Assembly (NCBI GenBank): GCA_020845495.1
Contig: JADLFM010000152.1
Coordinates: 1 to 64,000 of the forward strand
Source: Chloroflexota bacterium
GTDB taxonomy: Bacteria > Chloroflexota > UBA6077 > JACCZL01
Length of the DNA stretch: 64,000 nucleotides
Direction of reading: 5' to 3'
Shown in pieces: positions 52,043-62,552 of this stretch (position 1 is the stretch's first letter; each line of letters starts with the position of its first letter). A program made the position numbers and the translations under genes. Below the pieces are notes generated by a model that had not been told where the DNA came from, made no database searches, and worked only from the letters and a program-made list of their open reading frames with translations.

Positions 52043-54853
52043 ATGACCGGACTCGAGGACTTCTTCGGCCCCAATGCCGGCTACGTCGCCGATCTGCTCG
52101 ACCGATATCAGCAGAACCCGGCGTCGCTCGATCCGGCCATCCGCGCGCAGCTTGACTCCTGGTCTGTAGGCGCAGCGCCTGTCGCGGTCACAGCCGCGCC
52201 GGGGCACCCGCCGGTCGGCGATCTCGACGTGTCGGCAGCAGCGGCGACCGCCGCGCTCGCACAGGCAATCCGGCTGTTTGGCCATCTCAGCGCCCGCCTT
52301 GACCCGCTCGAGTCACTTCCGCCCGGCGATCCCCAACTTGACGCGGCGACTCACGGTGTCAGCCCGGATCTCCTGGAGCGGTTGCCGGCTCGAGCCGTCG
52401 GCGGGCCAGTCGGACGAACCTCGCGGAGCGCCGCCGACGCCATCGCGCGTCTGCGCAGCCTCTACTCCGGGTCGAGTGGCTATGAGTTCGCACACGTGCA
52501 GAATCCGGAGGAGCGTGGCTGGCTCCAGGAGGCGATCGAGGTCGGGCGGTACTTGCCGCCTCACGATCCGGTCGACGAGCGCGGCTTGCTGGATCGCTTG
52601 ACCGAGGTGTCGTCCTTCGAGCGCTTCTTACAGCGTGCCTACCCTGGCCAGACCCGCTTCTCGGTCGAGGGCGTCGGAATGATGATCCCGATGCTCGATG
52701 AGTTGATCGCTCGCGCGGCCCGCACCGGGACGCGCTCGATCCTGCTCGGGATGGCTCACCGCGGACGCCTCAACGTACTGGCCCACGTCCTGGGCAAGCC
52801 CTATGACGAGGTGCTGGCCGAGTTCGAGGGCCGGGGCCGGGCGCTCCGCACGCGGCCGAACGATATGACCGAGGGTGGCTGGGCCGGCGACGTCAAGTAC
52901 CACGCCGGCGGGCGCCAGGACTACGAGGCCGGGGCGGTCGCGGTGGTGATGGTTCCGAACCCCTCGCACCTGGAGTCTGTCAACCCGGTGGTTGTCGGGA
53001 TGTCGCGGGCAGCCGAGGAACTCCGCCACGAGCCAGGTCCACCCACCCAGGACGTGGACGCCTCACTGGCGGTGCTGATTCACGGCGATGCTTCCTTCAT
53101 GGGGCAGGGGGTGGTGGCCGAGACCCTCAACCTGTCGAACGTGCCGGGCTTCGAGACCGGCGGCACGATCCACCTGATCGCCAATAACCAGTTGGGCTTC
53201 ACGACGCTGCCCCGTGAAGACCGCTCGACGCTCTACGCCAGCGACCTTGCCAAGGGTTTCGAGATCCCCGTCGTGCACGTCAATGCGCAGGATCCGATCG
53301 CCTGCCTCGCGGCCGTCCGGCTGGCGGTGGCGTACCGCGCCCGCTTCCAGAAGGACTTCCTGATCGACCTGATCGGCTATCGCCGCTGGGGCCACAACGA
53401 GGGCGACGAACCGTCGTTCACCCAGCCGGCGATGTACCAGAAGATCGCCACGCTTCCGACCGTCCGCGAGCATTTCGCTGAGGATCTGGTGGCGCGCGGC
53501 ATCGTCAGGCGAGGTGAGCCAGAGGCGCTTCTCAAGGCTGGGCTGGATGAGTTCCAGCGGATTCGCGAGGGTGTGCTGGCGCGAGGCGTCGAGATCGCGC
53601 CGCCGCCGCGCTTCGCGGTGAACGATCCGACGACCAATGGCGCAGTGACGGAGGGCGACGCAACGGCCCTCTCATACGACTGCTTGCGTGAACTGAACGC
53701 GGCCCTGCTGCGGTTGCCAGAGGGCTTTACCCTGAACCCAAAGCTCGAGCGAGCGGTACAGCGCCGCCGCGCGGCCTTCGAGTCGCCGGACGCGCCGATC
53801 GACTGGGGACACGCCGAGACGCTGGCATTTGCGACGATTCTGCGGGCCGGCACGCCGGTCCGCCTGACCGGGCAGGACGTCGTGCGCGGGACGTTCAGCC
53901 AGCGCCACCTGACGTTCTACGACGCGAAGACCGGCGCACCATTTACGCCACTCGAGGCGCTGCCCCAGGCACGCGCCGCGTTCGACGTACGCAACAGCCC
54001 CCTGTCCGAGAACGCCGTCCTCGGCTTCGAGTACGGCTACAGCGTCCAGGCGCCCGACACCCTGGTGCTCTGGGAGGCGCAATACGGCGACTTCGCCAAT
54101 GGCGCCCAGGTGATCGTCGACGAGTTCGTGGTCTCGGGGTATGCCAAGTGGGGCATGGAGACCGGCCTGGTGCTCCTGCTCCCGCACGCCTGGGAAGGAC
54201 AGGGGCCGGACCACTCGAGCGGCCGTCTGGAACGGTTTCTCCACCTGAGCGCCGAGGACAACATCCGGGTCGCCAACTGTACGACCGCTGCCCAATACTT
54301 CCACCTGCTTCGGCGGCAGGCCGCCAGCCTCGGACGGCGGCCCCGGCCGCTTGTCGTCATGGCGCCGAAGAGCCTGCTGCGGCATCCGCTCGCCGCTGCC
54401 CACGCCAGTGAGCTCGTGAACGGGACGTTCCAGCCGGTACTGGACGATCCTCGCTCCCAGGGCCGGCGCAGCACGGTACGACGGGTGGTCCTGTGTAGCG
54501 GGAAGATCTGGGCCGACGTGGAGAGCGACGAGCGCCGTGCTGCTGACGACGGGTTGGCCGTGATTCGGATCGAGGAGTTGTACCCGTTCCCATCTGGGCA
54601 AATTGCGACGATCGTCGCCGGCTACCCCAACGCCGAGGAGATCATCTGGCTTCAGGAGGAGCCACAGAACATGGGCGCCTGGACGTTCGTCGAGCCGCGC
54701 CTGCGCGAGACACTGGGCCTGAACCGGGCGCCGCGCTACGTCGGCCGGCCGCCGATGGCGAGCCCCGCCGAAGGCTGGTCGGACGCCCACGCCGCGGAGC
54801 AGCGACGGATCATCGAGACGATCCTGGAGGGAGTGGTCAGCCATGCCGGTTGA
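52043..54853 (+). CDS. sucA: 2-oxoglutarate dehydrogenase E1 component
   Basis: A 936-residue thiamine-diphosphate enzyme of the TCA cycle. The N-terminus ([21 protein letters not shown]) matches E1o. [38 protein letters not shown] with NNQLGFTT (ThDP-binding) and RGTFSQRH support the call. The order sucA-sucB is standard, and the stop overlaps the sucB start by 11 bases. The lipoamide dehydrogenase gene is not in the window. Confidence 0.95.
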   Translation: MTGLEDFFGPNAGYVADLLDRYQQNPASLDPAIRAQLDSWSVGAAPVAVTAAPGHPPVGDLDVSAAAATAALAQAIRLFGHLSARLDPLESLPPGDPQLDAATHGVSPDLLERLPARAVGGPVGRTSRSAADAIARLRSLYSGSSGYEFAHVQNPEERGWLQEAIEVGRYLPPHDPVDERGLLDRLTEVSSFERFLQRAYPGQTRFSVEGVGMMIPMLDELIARAARTGTRSILLGMAHRGRLNVLAHVLGKPYDEVLAEFEGRGRALRTRPNDMTEGGWAGDVKYHAGGRQDYEAGAVAVVMVPNPSHLESVNPVVVGMSRAAEELRHEPGPPTQDVDASLAVLIHGDASFMGQGVVAETLNLSNVPGFETGGTIHLIANNQLGFTTLPREDRSTLYASDLAKGFEIPVVHVNAQDPIACLAAVRLAVAYRARFQKDFLIDLIGYRRWGHNEGDEPSFTQPAMYQKIATLPTVREHFAEDLVARGIVRRGEPEALLKAGLDEFQRIREGVLARGVEIAPPPRFAVNDPTTNGAVTEGDATALSYDCLRELNAALLRLPEGFTLNPKLERAVQRRRAAFESPDAPIDWGHAETLAFATILRAGTPVRLTGQDVVRGTFSQRHLTFYDAKTGAPFTPLEALPQARAAFDVRNSPLSENAVLGFEYGYSVQAPDTLVLWEAQYGDFANGAQVIVDEFVVSGYAKWGMETGLVLLLPHAWEGQGPDHSSGRLERFLHLSAEDNIRVANCTTAAQYFHLLRRQAASLGRRPRPLVVMAPKSLLRHPLAAAHASELVNGTFQPVLDDPRSQGRRSTVRRVVLCSGKIWADVESDERRAADDGLAVIRIEELYPFPSGQIATIVAGYPNAEEIIWLQEEPQNMGAWTFVEPRLRETLGLNRAPRYVGRPPMASPAEGWSDAHAAEQRRIIETILEGVVSHAG

Positions 54854-56147
54854 GGTTCGCGTGCCGGTCCTTGGGGAGTCGGTGACGGAGGCGACCGTCG
54901 CGACCTGGTTGAAGCACGAGGGGGACGTCGTCGAGGCCGGCGAGCCGCTCGTCGAGCTCGAGACGGACAAGGTCAACGTGGACGTGGCCGCGGAGCGCTC
55001 GGGCAAGCTCGTGCAGATCACGCACGGCCCAGGCGAGACCGTCCACCCGGGCGACGTGCTCGCGATGGTTGACGAGACGATCGGCCAGTCCGGCGACGGT
55101 CTGGCGCCGGCGGGCCAGGTCCACGCCCAGGCCACGGGCTCAGCTCCAGAGAATCCGGTGGCGTCGGGCTCGCCAGGGCCGGCCAGCACGCTGCCAGCCC
55201 CACCGTCCGCGCCGCCCACCACCACTCCCAGCAGTGAGCTCGTCGACCGGCCGCACGCCTCGCCTGTCGCGCGGCGGATGGCCGACGAGCACGGTCTGGA
55301 CCTGAGCCGGATCGCCGGCAGCGGCACGGCCGGACGGGTGACGCGCGAGGATGTCGAGCAGTACCTGGGCCGGCAAGCTGTGGCTGTCCAGGCCCAGCAG
55401 CCGACACCGGCTGCACCCTCGCCGCCCGTCACCCGCCCGGCCGACGCGCGCGGTGAGGAACGGGTGCGGATGTCGCGCCGCCGCCAGACCATCGCGATGC
55501 GGCTCCTCGAAGCCCAACGCACGGCCGCGATGCTCACGACCTTCAACGAAGTCGACATGACGAACGTCATGGCGCTGCGGCGCGAGCGGCGAGAGGAGTT
55601 CCAGAAGCGCCACGGCATCGGCCTTGGATACATGTCGTTCTTCACCAAGGCGTCCGTGGCAGCGCTGCGGGCGTTCCCAAGGATGAACGCCGAGATTCAG
55701 GGCGACGAGATCGTCCTCAAGAAGTACTACGACATCGGCATCGCCGTCGGAGCCGCCGAGGGGCTGGTCGTACCGGTCGTCCGGGACGCCGATCGCAAGA
55801 GCTTCGCACAGATCGAGCGCGAGATCACGCAGCTTGCGGAGAAGGCCCGTACCAACACGCTGACGCTCGACGACCTCCGCGGCGGCACCTTCACCATCAC
55901 CAACGGGGGGGTCTTCGGCTCACTGCTCTCGACGCCAATCCTGAGCCCGCCACAGGTCGGTATTCTCGGGATGCACAAGATCGAGCAGCGGCCGGTCGTG
56001 GTTGACGGCGCAATCGTTGCCCGCCCGATGATGTACCTGGCGCTCTCGTACGACCACCGGCTGGTAGACGGCCAGGAAGCGGTGCAGTTCCTGGTACGGA
56101 TCAAAGAGCTGATCGACGACCCAACCGCGCTGCTACTCGACTCGTGA
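54843..56147 (+). CDS. sucB: Dihydrolipoyl succinyltransferase (E2 of 2-oxoglutarate dehydrogenase)
   Basis: A 434-residue E2. The lipoyl domain has K43 in ETDKVNVDV; a Pro/Ala-rich linker follows. A peripheral-subunit-binding domain ([23 protein letters not shown], about 138-172) is followed by the catalytic domain ending with [11 protein letters not shown], whose His is catalytic. One lipoyl domain, as in SucB rather than many PDH E2s. Cotranscribed with sucA; the start at 54843 overlaps the sucA end. Confidence 0.94.
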   Translation: MPVEVRVPVLGESVTEATVATWLKHEGDVVEAGEPLVELETDKVNVDVAAERSGKLVQITHGPGETVHPGDVLAMVDETIGQSGDGLAPAGQVHAQATGSAPENPVASGSPGPASTLPAPPSAPPTTTPSSELVDRPHASPVARRMADEHGLDLSRIAGSGTAGRVTREDVEQYLGRQAVAVQAQQPTPAAPSPPVTRPADARGEERVRMSRRRQTIAMRLLEAQRTAAMLTTFNEVDMTNVMALRRERREEFQKRHGIGLGYMSFFTKASVAALRAFPRMNAEIQGDEIVLKKYYDIGIAVGAAEGLVVPVVRDADRKSFAQIEREITQLAEKARTNTLTLDDLRGGTFTITNGGVFGSLLSTPILSPPQVGILGMHKIEQRPVVVDGAIVARPMMYLALSYDHRLVDGQEAVQFLVRIKELIDDPTALLLDS

Positions 56148-56286
56148 TCCGTACGCGAGAATTCAGAGTACGCGAGAATCCAGGTGGGGACAGGGTGGCC
56201 TGGCTGTCAGGGGTCGATGGGCGGAGCACTGCCACGCCGCGTGAGACGGCCATCACGCGACGATAGGGGACGGCGAGGAGGACGAG

Positions 56287-56997
56287 ATGGTGACAATCCT
56301 GCTGGCGCACGGGGCCTGGTCGGGCGGATGGTCGTGGGCGAACATGCGCTCGCGGATGCGCGAGCGCGGCCACGAGTTTCTCACCCCGACCTACACCGGC
56401 CTCGGTGAGCGAGCGCACCTCGCCCGACCGGACGTCACACTCGACACCCACATTCAGGACGTCCTCGGCGTGCTCGAGTTCGAGGATCTGCGGGATGTGC
56501 TGTTGCTCGGTCACAGCTACGGCGGCATGGTGGCGACGGGTGTCGCGGACCGGGCACGCAACCGCATCGCCAAGCTCGTGTATCTGGACGCCTTCGTCCC
56601 GCGCGACGGCCAGTCGCTGATGGATCTGTTGCCCGGCGACGGGCGGGCGCGGATGGAAGCGGCGGCGCAGGAGGTCGGCGAGGGATGGCGCATCCCGTCG
56701 ATGCCCCCGCCGCCCGATACGCCCGCTACTTACGTCGAGTGGTCGACGTCCCGTCGCTTGATGCAGCCCATCGAGACGTTCCGCCAGCCAATTCGGCTCT
56801 CGGGCGACGACGTACGACTGCCCCGCACCTACATCTATTGCCAGCGCAGCAGCCCCAGCGACACGTTCGGCCAGTTTGCCCGGTGGGCGCAAAGCGAGCC
56901 GGGCTGGCGTTACCTGGAGATCGACTCCAGTCACAGCCCGCACGTGACAGCACCGGACACCCTCGCGAACATGCTGGCCGAGATCGCGTCGTCCTGA
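56287..56997 (+). CDS. Alpha/beta hydrolase, EstC/HNL-like
   Basis: A 236-residue alpha/beta hydrolase. Oxyanion-site LLAHGAWSGGWSW, nucleophile Ser in LGHSYGGMVA, and His in SSHSPHVTAP fit the EstC and hydroxynitrile lyase-like group. The ATG at 56287 follows GAGGAGGACG. It lies 140 bases after sucB and need not be functionally linked. Substrate unknown. Confidence 0.88.
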   Translation: MVTILLAHGAWSGGWSWANMRSRMRERGHEFLTPTYTGLGERAHLARPDVTLDTHIQDVLGVLEFEDLRDVLLLGHSYGGMVATGVADRARNRIAKLVYLDAFVPRDGQSLMDLLPGDGRARMEAAAQEVGEGWRIPSMPPPPDTPATYVEWSTSRRLMQPIETFRQPIRLSGDDVRLPRTYIYCQRSSPSDTFGQFARWAQSEPGWRYLEIDSSHSPHVTAPDTLANMLAEIASS

Positions 56998-57171
56998 TCA
57001 ACCCGCGACCATTCCCTACCCAATCAGGAGGGGCAAGTTTACGCGCAGCCAGCGGGGATGCACACACACTCCGCGCTGACGCCGCGAGCCACTCGCCGGT
57101 GCATCATCCTCCTGGCCGCGATCCTCGCCGGCTGGGGGTGCTCCGACCACCAGCGCTCGGGACCGTCCGGG

Positions 57172-59250
57172 TCAAAGTTTGGCCGGCTGCAAGTAGACGC
57201 CATCCCACCCGTCGAGGGGTGGCGCTTCGACGAGTGCTTCGGCGCGGCGCGCCATAACGTCGGCGGCAAGGTCATCTGGCTGGAGCGTCAGCACGAGACG
57301 GAACGCCTCGGCGGCCTCGACGAAGCGGCGGTCGAGGTAGTGGGCGAGCCCCTGCTCGTAGGTGTCACGCGCATCGAGGACCCGTCGCTCGACCTGCCCG
57401 CGCTCGCCGAGCAGTTCGTGGATCAGGGTAGGGCCGTCGCGCCCGGCCACGGCCACCCGGTCCACGGTACGCCACTCGAACAGGTCGCCGGTCTCCTCGC
57501 GCACCTCGCCGCTTGCCAACACCCACGTGCCGTAGAGTTTGTTCAACGCCTCGAGGCGGCTCGCGAGGTTCACCGCGTCGCCAAGCACCGTGTACTCGAA
57601 GCGCTCAGGCGTCCCGATATTTCCGACGAGCACGCCCCCGACGTGAAGGCCGATCCGGGCGCGGAGCGGTGGACGGCCGCGCGCAAGCCAGTTGACGCGG
57701 AGCTCGTCGAGGCGCGCCTGCGAGCGCAGCGCCGCTCGACAGGCATGCTCGGCATGAGCGGACACCTCCAGCGGCGCATTGAACAGGGCGAGGATGCCAT
57801 CGCCGATGAACTTGTCGATGACACCTAGTTCGGCCCGTACTGTGGCGGTCATCTCCGACAGGTACTCGCCAAGGTGATCGACCAGTTCTCCCGGCGGCAT
57901 CCGCTCGCTGATTCGCGTGAAGCCTTCGATGTCGGAGAAGAGGACCGTCAACCGCCGATGCTGGCCGCCGAGCCGAGCCTCTTGACCGCTGGCGAGGAGG
58001 CTCCGCACGAGCTCGGCCGGGACATACCGGCCGAAGGACCGTAGGCCGGCCTTCATCCGATCCACTGAGTCGCTCACCACGGCGATCTCGGTGATGAACG
58101 AGCTCGGTGAGTCCTCGGCCCCGATCTCGAACCGTCCCACCCGCTGCAAATCGCGGGCGATCGCGTCGAGCGGCCTGGCCACCCGGTGCGCCACCAGCAG
58201 ACCGAGCATGGCGGCGATGGCGAGGAAGATCAGGCCGAGCATGACCGCATTTCGCTGGTTCTCGGCGACGACGGCATACTCCTCGGCGGTCGGCAGCACG
58301 ACCCCGATGATCCAGCCCGGGCGGTTTGGCGCGTCGAACGCCTGGAAGGTCGCCAGGTAGGACGTCCCGGCCACGCTGACGGCGATCGTCATTGGCGCTT
58401 CGGTTGGGATGGCTGAGACGCCGCCAGGCACCGCCGCCAGCGCTGCCGCCGCCAATGCCGTTGACCGGTCTGTCGGCCACTGGCTGGACGCGGCCACCAT
58501 CTTTCCGCTCCGAGACAGTAGCAGCAGTTGTGTATCGTGGCCGGGCGCGGTGCCGGCGATTTCCGTGAGGAAGCGCGTCACATCGTCGAGGAAGAAATCG
58601 GCCGTGACGACGCCGAGCGGCTCACCCGAACGGTCAGAGCGCACGGCGAGCGCGGCGGTGATGCCCATCCGGCCCTCGTTGAACTCGAACGGCTCGGTCC
58701 AGACGATGGCGTCGGCGGCGGTTGCCGCCTGGTACCAGGGCCGCTCACGCGGATCGTACCCCGAGGGCAGATCTCGCGCGAACGGCAGCAGCAGATCCGA
58801 GGGGGTCACCTCGTATTCGGTCGGACGGCCACCGTCGACGACCGGATCCGAACGGTTCAGGACGACTGCCCCGTCATCACGCCGCCACGCACCGATGAAG
58901 CGCCCGCTCGCCTGGTGTGAGAAGCTCAGCCACCCGACGGTTCGAGCGAGCCGCAACTGATCGATGAGGTAGCTCTGGATGGCGATCTGATCGTCGGTCT
59001 GCAACAGGTTGCGCTCGAATCGACGTTGGGCGTCCACGAGGAACGGCAAGGCCGGATCCAGGTAGGCATCGAGCCGGCTCTCGACCGCCAGCACAGCCAC
59101 CCGGTACACGCGGGCCTGAAGCTCGTCCACCACGCGGCTGGCACTGAAGTGCGCGGCGGTCGCGAATGACGCGGCCGTGAGCACCAGCAAGCCGAGCAAC
59201 ATGGATACCAGCGTCACCCGCAGCGAGAGACGCCCGCGACGGACCGGCAT
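57172..59250 (-). CDS. Membrane receptor-type class III nucleotide cyclase
   Basis: A 692-residue sensor cyclase. A span at about 12-33 and a second at about 338-360 enclose an extracellular dCache-like sensor domain (including WYQAATAADAIVWTEPF). A HAMP region follows, then the cyclase domain: LFSDIEGFTRISERM with metal Asp, KFIGDGILALFN with substrate Lys, and VLGDAVNLASRLE. The C-terminal 80 residues look like a TPR (YEQGLAHYLDRRFVEAAEAF). The start at 59250 was preferred over 59331. It probably makes cAMP in response to an external ligand. Confidence 0.9.
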   Translation of the reverse strand: MPVRRGRLSLRVTLVSMLLGLLVLTAASFATAAHFSASRVVDELQARVYRVAVLAVESRLDAYLDPALPFLVDAQRRFERNLLQTDDQIAIQSYLIDQLRLARTVGWLSFSHQASGRFIGAWRRDDGAVVLNRSDPVVDGGRPTEYEVTPSDLLLPFARDLPSGYDPRERPWYQAATAADAIVWTEPFEFNEGRMGITAALAVRSDRSGEPLGVVTADFFLDDVTRFLTEIAGTAPGHDTQLLLLSRSGKMVAASSQWPTDRSTALAAAALAAVPGGVSAIPTEAPMTIAVSVAGTSYLATFQAFDAPNRPGWIIGVVLPTAEEYAVVAENQRNAVMLGLIFLAIAAMLGLLVAHRVARPLDAIARDLQRVGRFEIGAEDSPSSFITEIAVVSDSVDRMKAGLRSFGRYVPAELVRSLLASGQEARLGGQHRRLTVLFSDIEGFTRISERMPPGELVDHLGEYLSEMTATVRAELGVIDKFIGDGILALFNAPLEVSAHAEHACRAALRSQARLDELRVNWLARGRPPLRARIGLHVGGVLVGNIGTPERFEYTVLGDAVNLASRLEALNKLYGTWVLASGEVREETGDLFEWRTVDRVAVAGRDGPTLIHELLGERGQVERRVLDARDTYEQGLAHYLDRRFVEAAEAFRLVLTLQPDDLAADVMARRAEALVEAPPLDGWDGVYLQPAKL

Positions 59251-59754
59251 CGCGCCAAGAGCCTCCGTCAGATCGAACGACCAGGCGGCGCAAAGCTCCA
59301 CATCATCCTCGCCCCTGGCGCCGGCGAGCATTCCGGTGCGGGTTGCATGGTAGTCGAACGAGACCGGTCATGGGAAACCAGGCCAGACCACCGGACCCAG
59401 CCGCTACCGCGCCACGCTGGCACGGCAACTGCTACCGAAGTCCCGTACATCCCGCGGTGAAGGGGGCTAGCGGCAGCCAACACCATCGATCCAATCCAGG
59501 TTCAGAAACGCCTCACGCGCATCGACCATTCGGCCTCGAACGTGCAGGCCGTGGGAAAGGCAGGCGACGAGGGCACGGACCGGAGCGTCATGCACATCCT
59601 GACTCGGATGTCAGCGGCCGGCTCCATAAGTCAGACGCCGTCTCCGACACGGTCGGCTAGGTCAAGTGACCGACGATGTACCCGTGAGCCGGTGGTGCGC
59701 CGGCAGAGTACCAGCACGCACCAACAGACCAACACAGTACCGGGAGGTACCACT
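59251..59754. other. Divergent intergenic region of about 500 bases
   Basis: Between the cyclase and the small CxxC protein. No gene is supported; the short frames present have no family-like features. The ribosome binding site GGGAGG of the next gene is at its right end. Confidence 0.45.
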
Positions 59755-59931
59755 ATGTGCATGACGTGTGGATGCGGCGATCTCAACTACCGGCCCTCAC
59801 CTGGCGACATCACGCTCGACGACGTCAAGAAGGCCGCCGCAAACCACGATCTGACTGTCGAGACTGTTGGCAAGAACATGGCCGAGGCGTTCGCGCAGGT
59901 GAAGGCGAAGGGCTCGATCGGGACCCGCTAG
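59755..59931 (+). CDS. Small conserved protein with MCMTCGCG start
   Basis: A 58-residue protein. It begins MCMTCGCG, giving four Cys within eight residues, then DITLDDVKKAAANHDLTVETVGKNMAEAF, a probable helix. It resembles small proteins common in Actinobacteria and Chloroflexota that start with CLTCGCG and a DxxNIT segment; their role is unknown to me. GGGAGG lies 8 bases before the ATG at 59755. A perfect hairpin terminator follows. Metal binding is probable. Confidence 0.75.
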   Translation: MCMTCGCGDLNYRPSPGDITLDDVKKAAANHDLTVETVGKNMAEAFAQVKAKGSIGTR

Positions 59932-59963
59932 CCGCGTCTCAACGTGAGCCTGGCAGACACCGC

Positions 59964-59998
59964 GTGACCCTGACGGAGCCATGCTCCGTCAGGGTCAC
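59964..59998 (+). terminator. Perfect 16-pair hairpin terminator
   Basis: GTGACCCTGACGGAGC pairs with GCTCCGTCAGGGTCAC around a CAT loop, 32 bases after the small Cys-rich gene. It may also serve the convergent gene ending at 60040. Confidence 0.85.
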
Positions 59999-60039
59999 GG
60001 ATGTCGACGGATCGTTTCGGCCGCGAACCCGAGTCAATG

Positions 60040-60432
60040 TCAGCGGGGCAGCGGCGGCTCCCCGTCGCCGGTAGCGCTCCCCTCTGGCTCGATGTCGAAT
60101 GCATCCTCGTTCATATTCAGCGCCTGCGCCTGCGAGACCGAGACCGGCTGCATCCAGGTGATCAGCTTCGTCCAGATCCGTTCGGGTACGTCGTCGTGGC
60201 AGGCGTACGTCGGATCGATCGGCGGTTTCTCGTCACCCGTCGCGACGAAGGCGCCGCGGGCTGGGTTGTCGAGATCGAAGTAGACGTGACCCGGCTCGAA
60301 GCGGGCGCCCTTCCAGAGCAGCACCTGCTTCAGGTCCTGGTCCTCCATCCAGGCCGAAAGCGCCGGCAGATGGTCTCGGCAGTCATAGGCGGTCACGCAG
60401 TCTCGAATGTCGTCCATACGGTTGTCGCTCAC
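60040..60432 (-). CDS. Conserved-looking hypothetical protein
   Basis: A 130-residue acidic protein of no family I recognise. It contains DCVTAYDCRDHLPALSAWM, a Cys pair, then GARFEPGHVYFDLDNPARGAF and a Trp-containing segment. It has no signal peptide or span. The GTG at 60432 follows GGAAGG. The C-terminus is Gly/Glu/Pro-rich. Convergent with the small CxxC gene; the next gene upstream is the HAD hydrolase. Confidence 0.65.
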   Translation of the reverse strand: MSDNRMDDIRDCVTAYDCRDHLPALSAWMEDQDLKQVLLWKGARFEPGHVYFDLDNPARGAFVATGDEKPPIDPTYACHDDVPERIWTKLITWMQPVSVSQAQALNMNEDAFDIEPEGSATGDGEPPLPR

Positions 60433-60558
60433 GTGACACCGTCCTTCCTGTGTGCTGACAGGTGAGGGGGTGCAAGTGACGTACCCCATACGCGGGCCAC
60501 AACCACTGGCGCTCGCTGATGCCCTTGAGAGCTCCACTCCGACGTGGGAGGCACTACC

Positions 60559-61299
60559 TCAAGCGCCAAGCTGGCGGGCCAGATCGACGAAATCGCGCGC
60601 CACGATGTCGACGCGGTCGTCAGGCTCGCCTTCCTGCGTGCCGTCCGGACCCCACTCCAGCGGGCGGCGGACAAACGCGGTCCGCAAGCCTTGCTCCCTC
60701 GCGGCATACAGATCGCGCAGGTGGGCAGCCGTCATGACCACCCGGTTCAACGGTACCCCCAGGAAGCGGCCCGCCGAGCGATACGTCTCAGGATCCGGCT
60801 TGTACCGCCCGACGAGTTCGGCCGAGAGAATGCAGTCCCAGGGCAGCCCGGCATACTTCGCCATGTCGGTGAGCAGCGCAACGTTGCCATTCGATAGCGT
60901 CGCGATGGTGTAGCGGCGCTTCAGGCGGCCGAGCCCCTCCACCGAGTCCGGCCAGCCGTCGAGTCGGTGCCACGCCCGTGCGAGCCAGTCGAATTGCTCG
61001 TCCGAGAGCCCCCGCACCCTGTACGTCCCGAGCAGGTGTTCGAGCTTGCGGCGCATGAAGACGTCCACCGTCTCCCAGGGCGCTTCGCCACGCCGGATCT
61101 CGGCGATGTGCTCGTGATAGCCTACGCGGCGCCACTCGTCAGCAAGCGCCGCCCAGTCGACAGTCTGGCCCGTCTGACGCCCGATCTCCTCACCGGCTCG
61201 CGTCACCGAGCTACGCCAATCCACCACCGTCCCAAAGACGTCGAAGACGAGCGCATCCACCTCGCCGGCGAGCGGGCTGACCTGTGTCTCGGCAGTCAT
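60559..61299 (-). CDS. HAD-type haloacid dehalogenase (type II)
   Basis: A 246-residue HAD hydrolase of the L-2-haloacid dehalogenase group. Nucleophile Asp is in VFDVFGTVVDWR, Ser-Asn loop in TLSNGN, and RYKPDPETY supplies the Lys. The ATG at 61299 follows GGGGAG. Divergent from the GNAT gene, 46 bases away. Could dehalogenate 2-haloacids, but many close relatives act on other phosphorylated or haloacetate-like substrates. Confidence 0.85.
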   Translation of the reverse strand: MTAETQVSPLAGEVDALVFDVFGTVVDWRSSVTRAGEEIGRQTGQTVDWAALADEWRRVGYHEHIAEIRRGEAPWETVDVFMRRKLEHLLGTYRVRGLSDEQFDWLARAWHRLDGWPDSVEGLGRLKRRYTIATLSNGNVALLTDMAKYAGLPWDCILSAELVGRYKPDPETYRSAGRFLGVPLNRVVMTAAHLRDLYAAREQGLRTAFVRRPLEWGPDGTQEGEPDDRVDIVARDFVDLARQLGA

Positions 61300-61345
61300 G
61301 GCGCGATACTCCCCACTGAGATACCGACCATGGTACGCTGACGCC

Positions 61346-61879
61346 ATGCTCGAAATCAGCGAAGTGCCAGATCTCACGCCGGACGACGTGTCGGCGCTCA
61401 CTGACCTGCTCGTCGCGGTCGTCGACGATGGGGCATCGATCGGGTTCTTGCCGCCGCTCGACCCGGCTGATGCCGAGCAGTACTGGCGCAGCGTGCCGGG
61501 ACCGAACACGGTTCTTCTACTCGCCCGAGAGAACGACCAGCTTGTTGGGACCGCCCAACTACGCCTCGAGCCGCGCCCGAATGGCCTCCACCGGGCCGAG
61601 GTGGCCAAGGTAATCGTGCATCCATCGGCGCGGCGGCGGGGGATCGCGCGAACGCTCCTGCAGGAGGTGGAGCGGGCGGCTCACCGCGAGACCCGCACTC
61701 TCTTGATCCTCGATACCCGCGAAGGCGATCCGTCCAACGACCTGTATCGAGCTTTCGGGTTCCAGGAAGCTGGCCGGATTCCGCACTTCGCGCACGACGG
61801 CAACGGGCGGTTCGATACGACGGTGATCTACTACAAGCGGCTGCCGTCCGGAGAGGCGTTAGCACCGGAGAGGCGTTAG
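61346..61879 (+). CDS. GNAT-family acetyltransferase
   Basis: A 177-residue N-acetyltransferase. The acetyl-CoA pyrophosphate loop is visible as RRRGIARTLLQ after VHPSA, and DPSNDLYRAFGFQEAG is the usual C-terminal motif. No strong ribosome binding site lies before the ATG at 61346. The stop lies within a 17-base tandem repeat, so the last residues (PSGEALAPERR) derive from repeat units. Substrate unknown. Confidence 0.85.
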   Translation: MLEISEVPDLTPDDVSALTDLLVAVVDDGASIGFLPPLDPADAEQYWRSVPGPNTVLLLARENDQLVGTAQLRLEPRPNGLHRAEVAKVIVHPSARRRGIARTLLQEVERAAHRETRTLLILDTREGDPSNDLYRAFGFQEAGRIPHFAHDGNGRFDTTVIYYKRLPSGEALAPERR

Positions 61880-61898
61880 CACCGGAGAGACGTTAGCG
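61848..61898. repeat. 17-base unit repeated three times across GNAT stop
   Basis: CCGGAGAGGCGTTAGCA occurs at 61848, 61865 and, with two changes, 61882. Since 17 is not a multiple of three, copy number shifts the reading frame and sets where the GNAT protein ends. Confidence 0.85.
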
Positions 61899-61941
61899 AG
61901 GGAGCATACGTGACCCGGAGGATCCAGGGGTTGAGGCGTAG

Positions 61942-62505
61942 GTGGCAGCGGGCCGAAAGAGTATGACGCAGCGGCTAGCGATCGTCGTCGGCATCGTACT
62001 GCTGATGTGGCTGCTCGAGATCGTCGATCTGCTCACCCCGTGGCAGACGACCGACATCTACGGTATCCGGCCGCGGTCTCTCGACGGGCTCTCGGGCATC
62101 GTCCTGGCGCCGTTCCTCCACGGCGGCCTGGCGCACCTCGCGGCCAACACCATCCCCTTCATCATGCTTGGCTGGCTGGTCATCATGCGGGGCATCGGGA
62201 CGTTCGTCGCGGTGAGCCTGCTGGTGATGCTGGCCGGCGGCCTCGGCGTCTGGGTGCTCGGTCGACCGGGTACGGTCCACGTCGGCGCGAGCGGCATCAT
62301 CTTCGGCTACATCGGCTATCTGATGGCACGCGGCTACTTCGACCGGAGCTTCGTCTCGATCGTCGTCGCACTCATCGTCGGCGTGCTCTATGGCGGCGCG
62401 ATCTGGGGCGTCCTGCCCGGCCAGCGCGGCATCTCCTGGGAAGGCCACCTTTTCGGCTTCCTGGCCGGCATCCTCGCCGCCTGGCTGCTCCAGGCTCGCC
62501 GGTAA
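61942..62505 (+). CDS. Rhomboid-family intramembrane serine protease
   Basis: A 187-residue membrane protein with rhomboid signatures: FLHGGLAHLAANTIPF (His and Asn in span two), GASGIIFGYIGYL (catalytic Ser in GxSG) and GHLFGFLAG (catalytic His). About six spans are predicted. GTG at 61942 is preferred, with GAGGCG upstream; ATG 61963 is an alternative. Cleaves membrane-anchored substrates; those here are unknown. A hairpin terminator follows immediately. Confidence 0.9.
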   Translation: MAAGRKSMTQRLAIVVGIVLLMWLLEIVDLLTPWQTTDIYGIRPRSLDGLSGIVLAPFLHGGLAHLAANTIPFIMLGWLVIMRGIGTFVAVSLLVMLAGGLGVWVLGRPGTVHVGASGIIFGYIGYLMARGYFDRSFVSIVVALIVGVLYGGAIWGVLPGQRGISWEGHLFGFLAGILAAWLLQARR

Positions 62506-62506
62506 G

Positions 62507-62546
62507 CCCGGACCCCCGCTCCCGTGTGTGGGAACGGGGGTCCGGG
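62507..62546. terminator. Hairpin terminator between rhomboid and dapA genes
   Basis: CCCGGACCCCCG pairs with CGGGGGTCCGGG, extended by TCCC/GGGA around GTGTGT after one mismatch. It lies between convergent genes ending at 62505 and 62553 and could serve both. Confidence 0.8.
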
Positions 62547-62552
62547 ACGCGC

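Noticed and set aside
53672..55648. A 658-residue minus-strand frame over sucA/sucB
   Set aside because: The plus-strand genes are clear TCA cycle genes; the opposing frame has no family motif and low-complexity composition.
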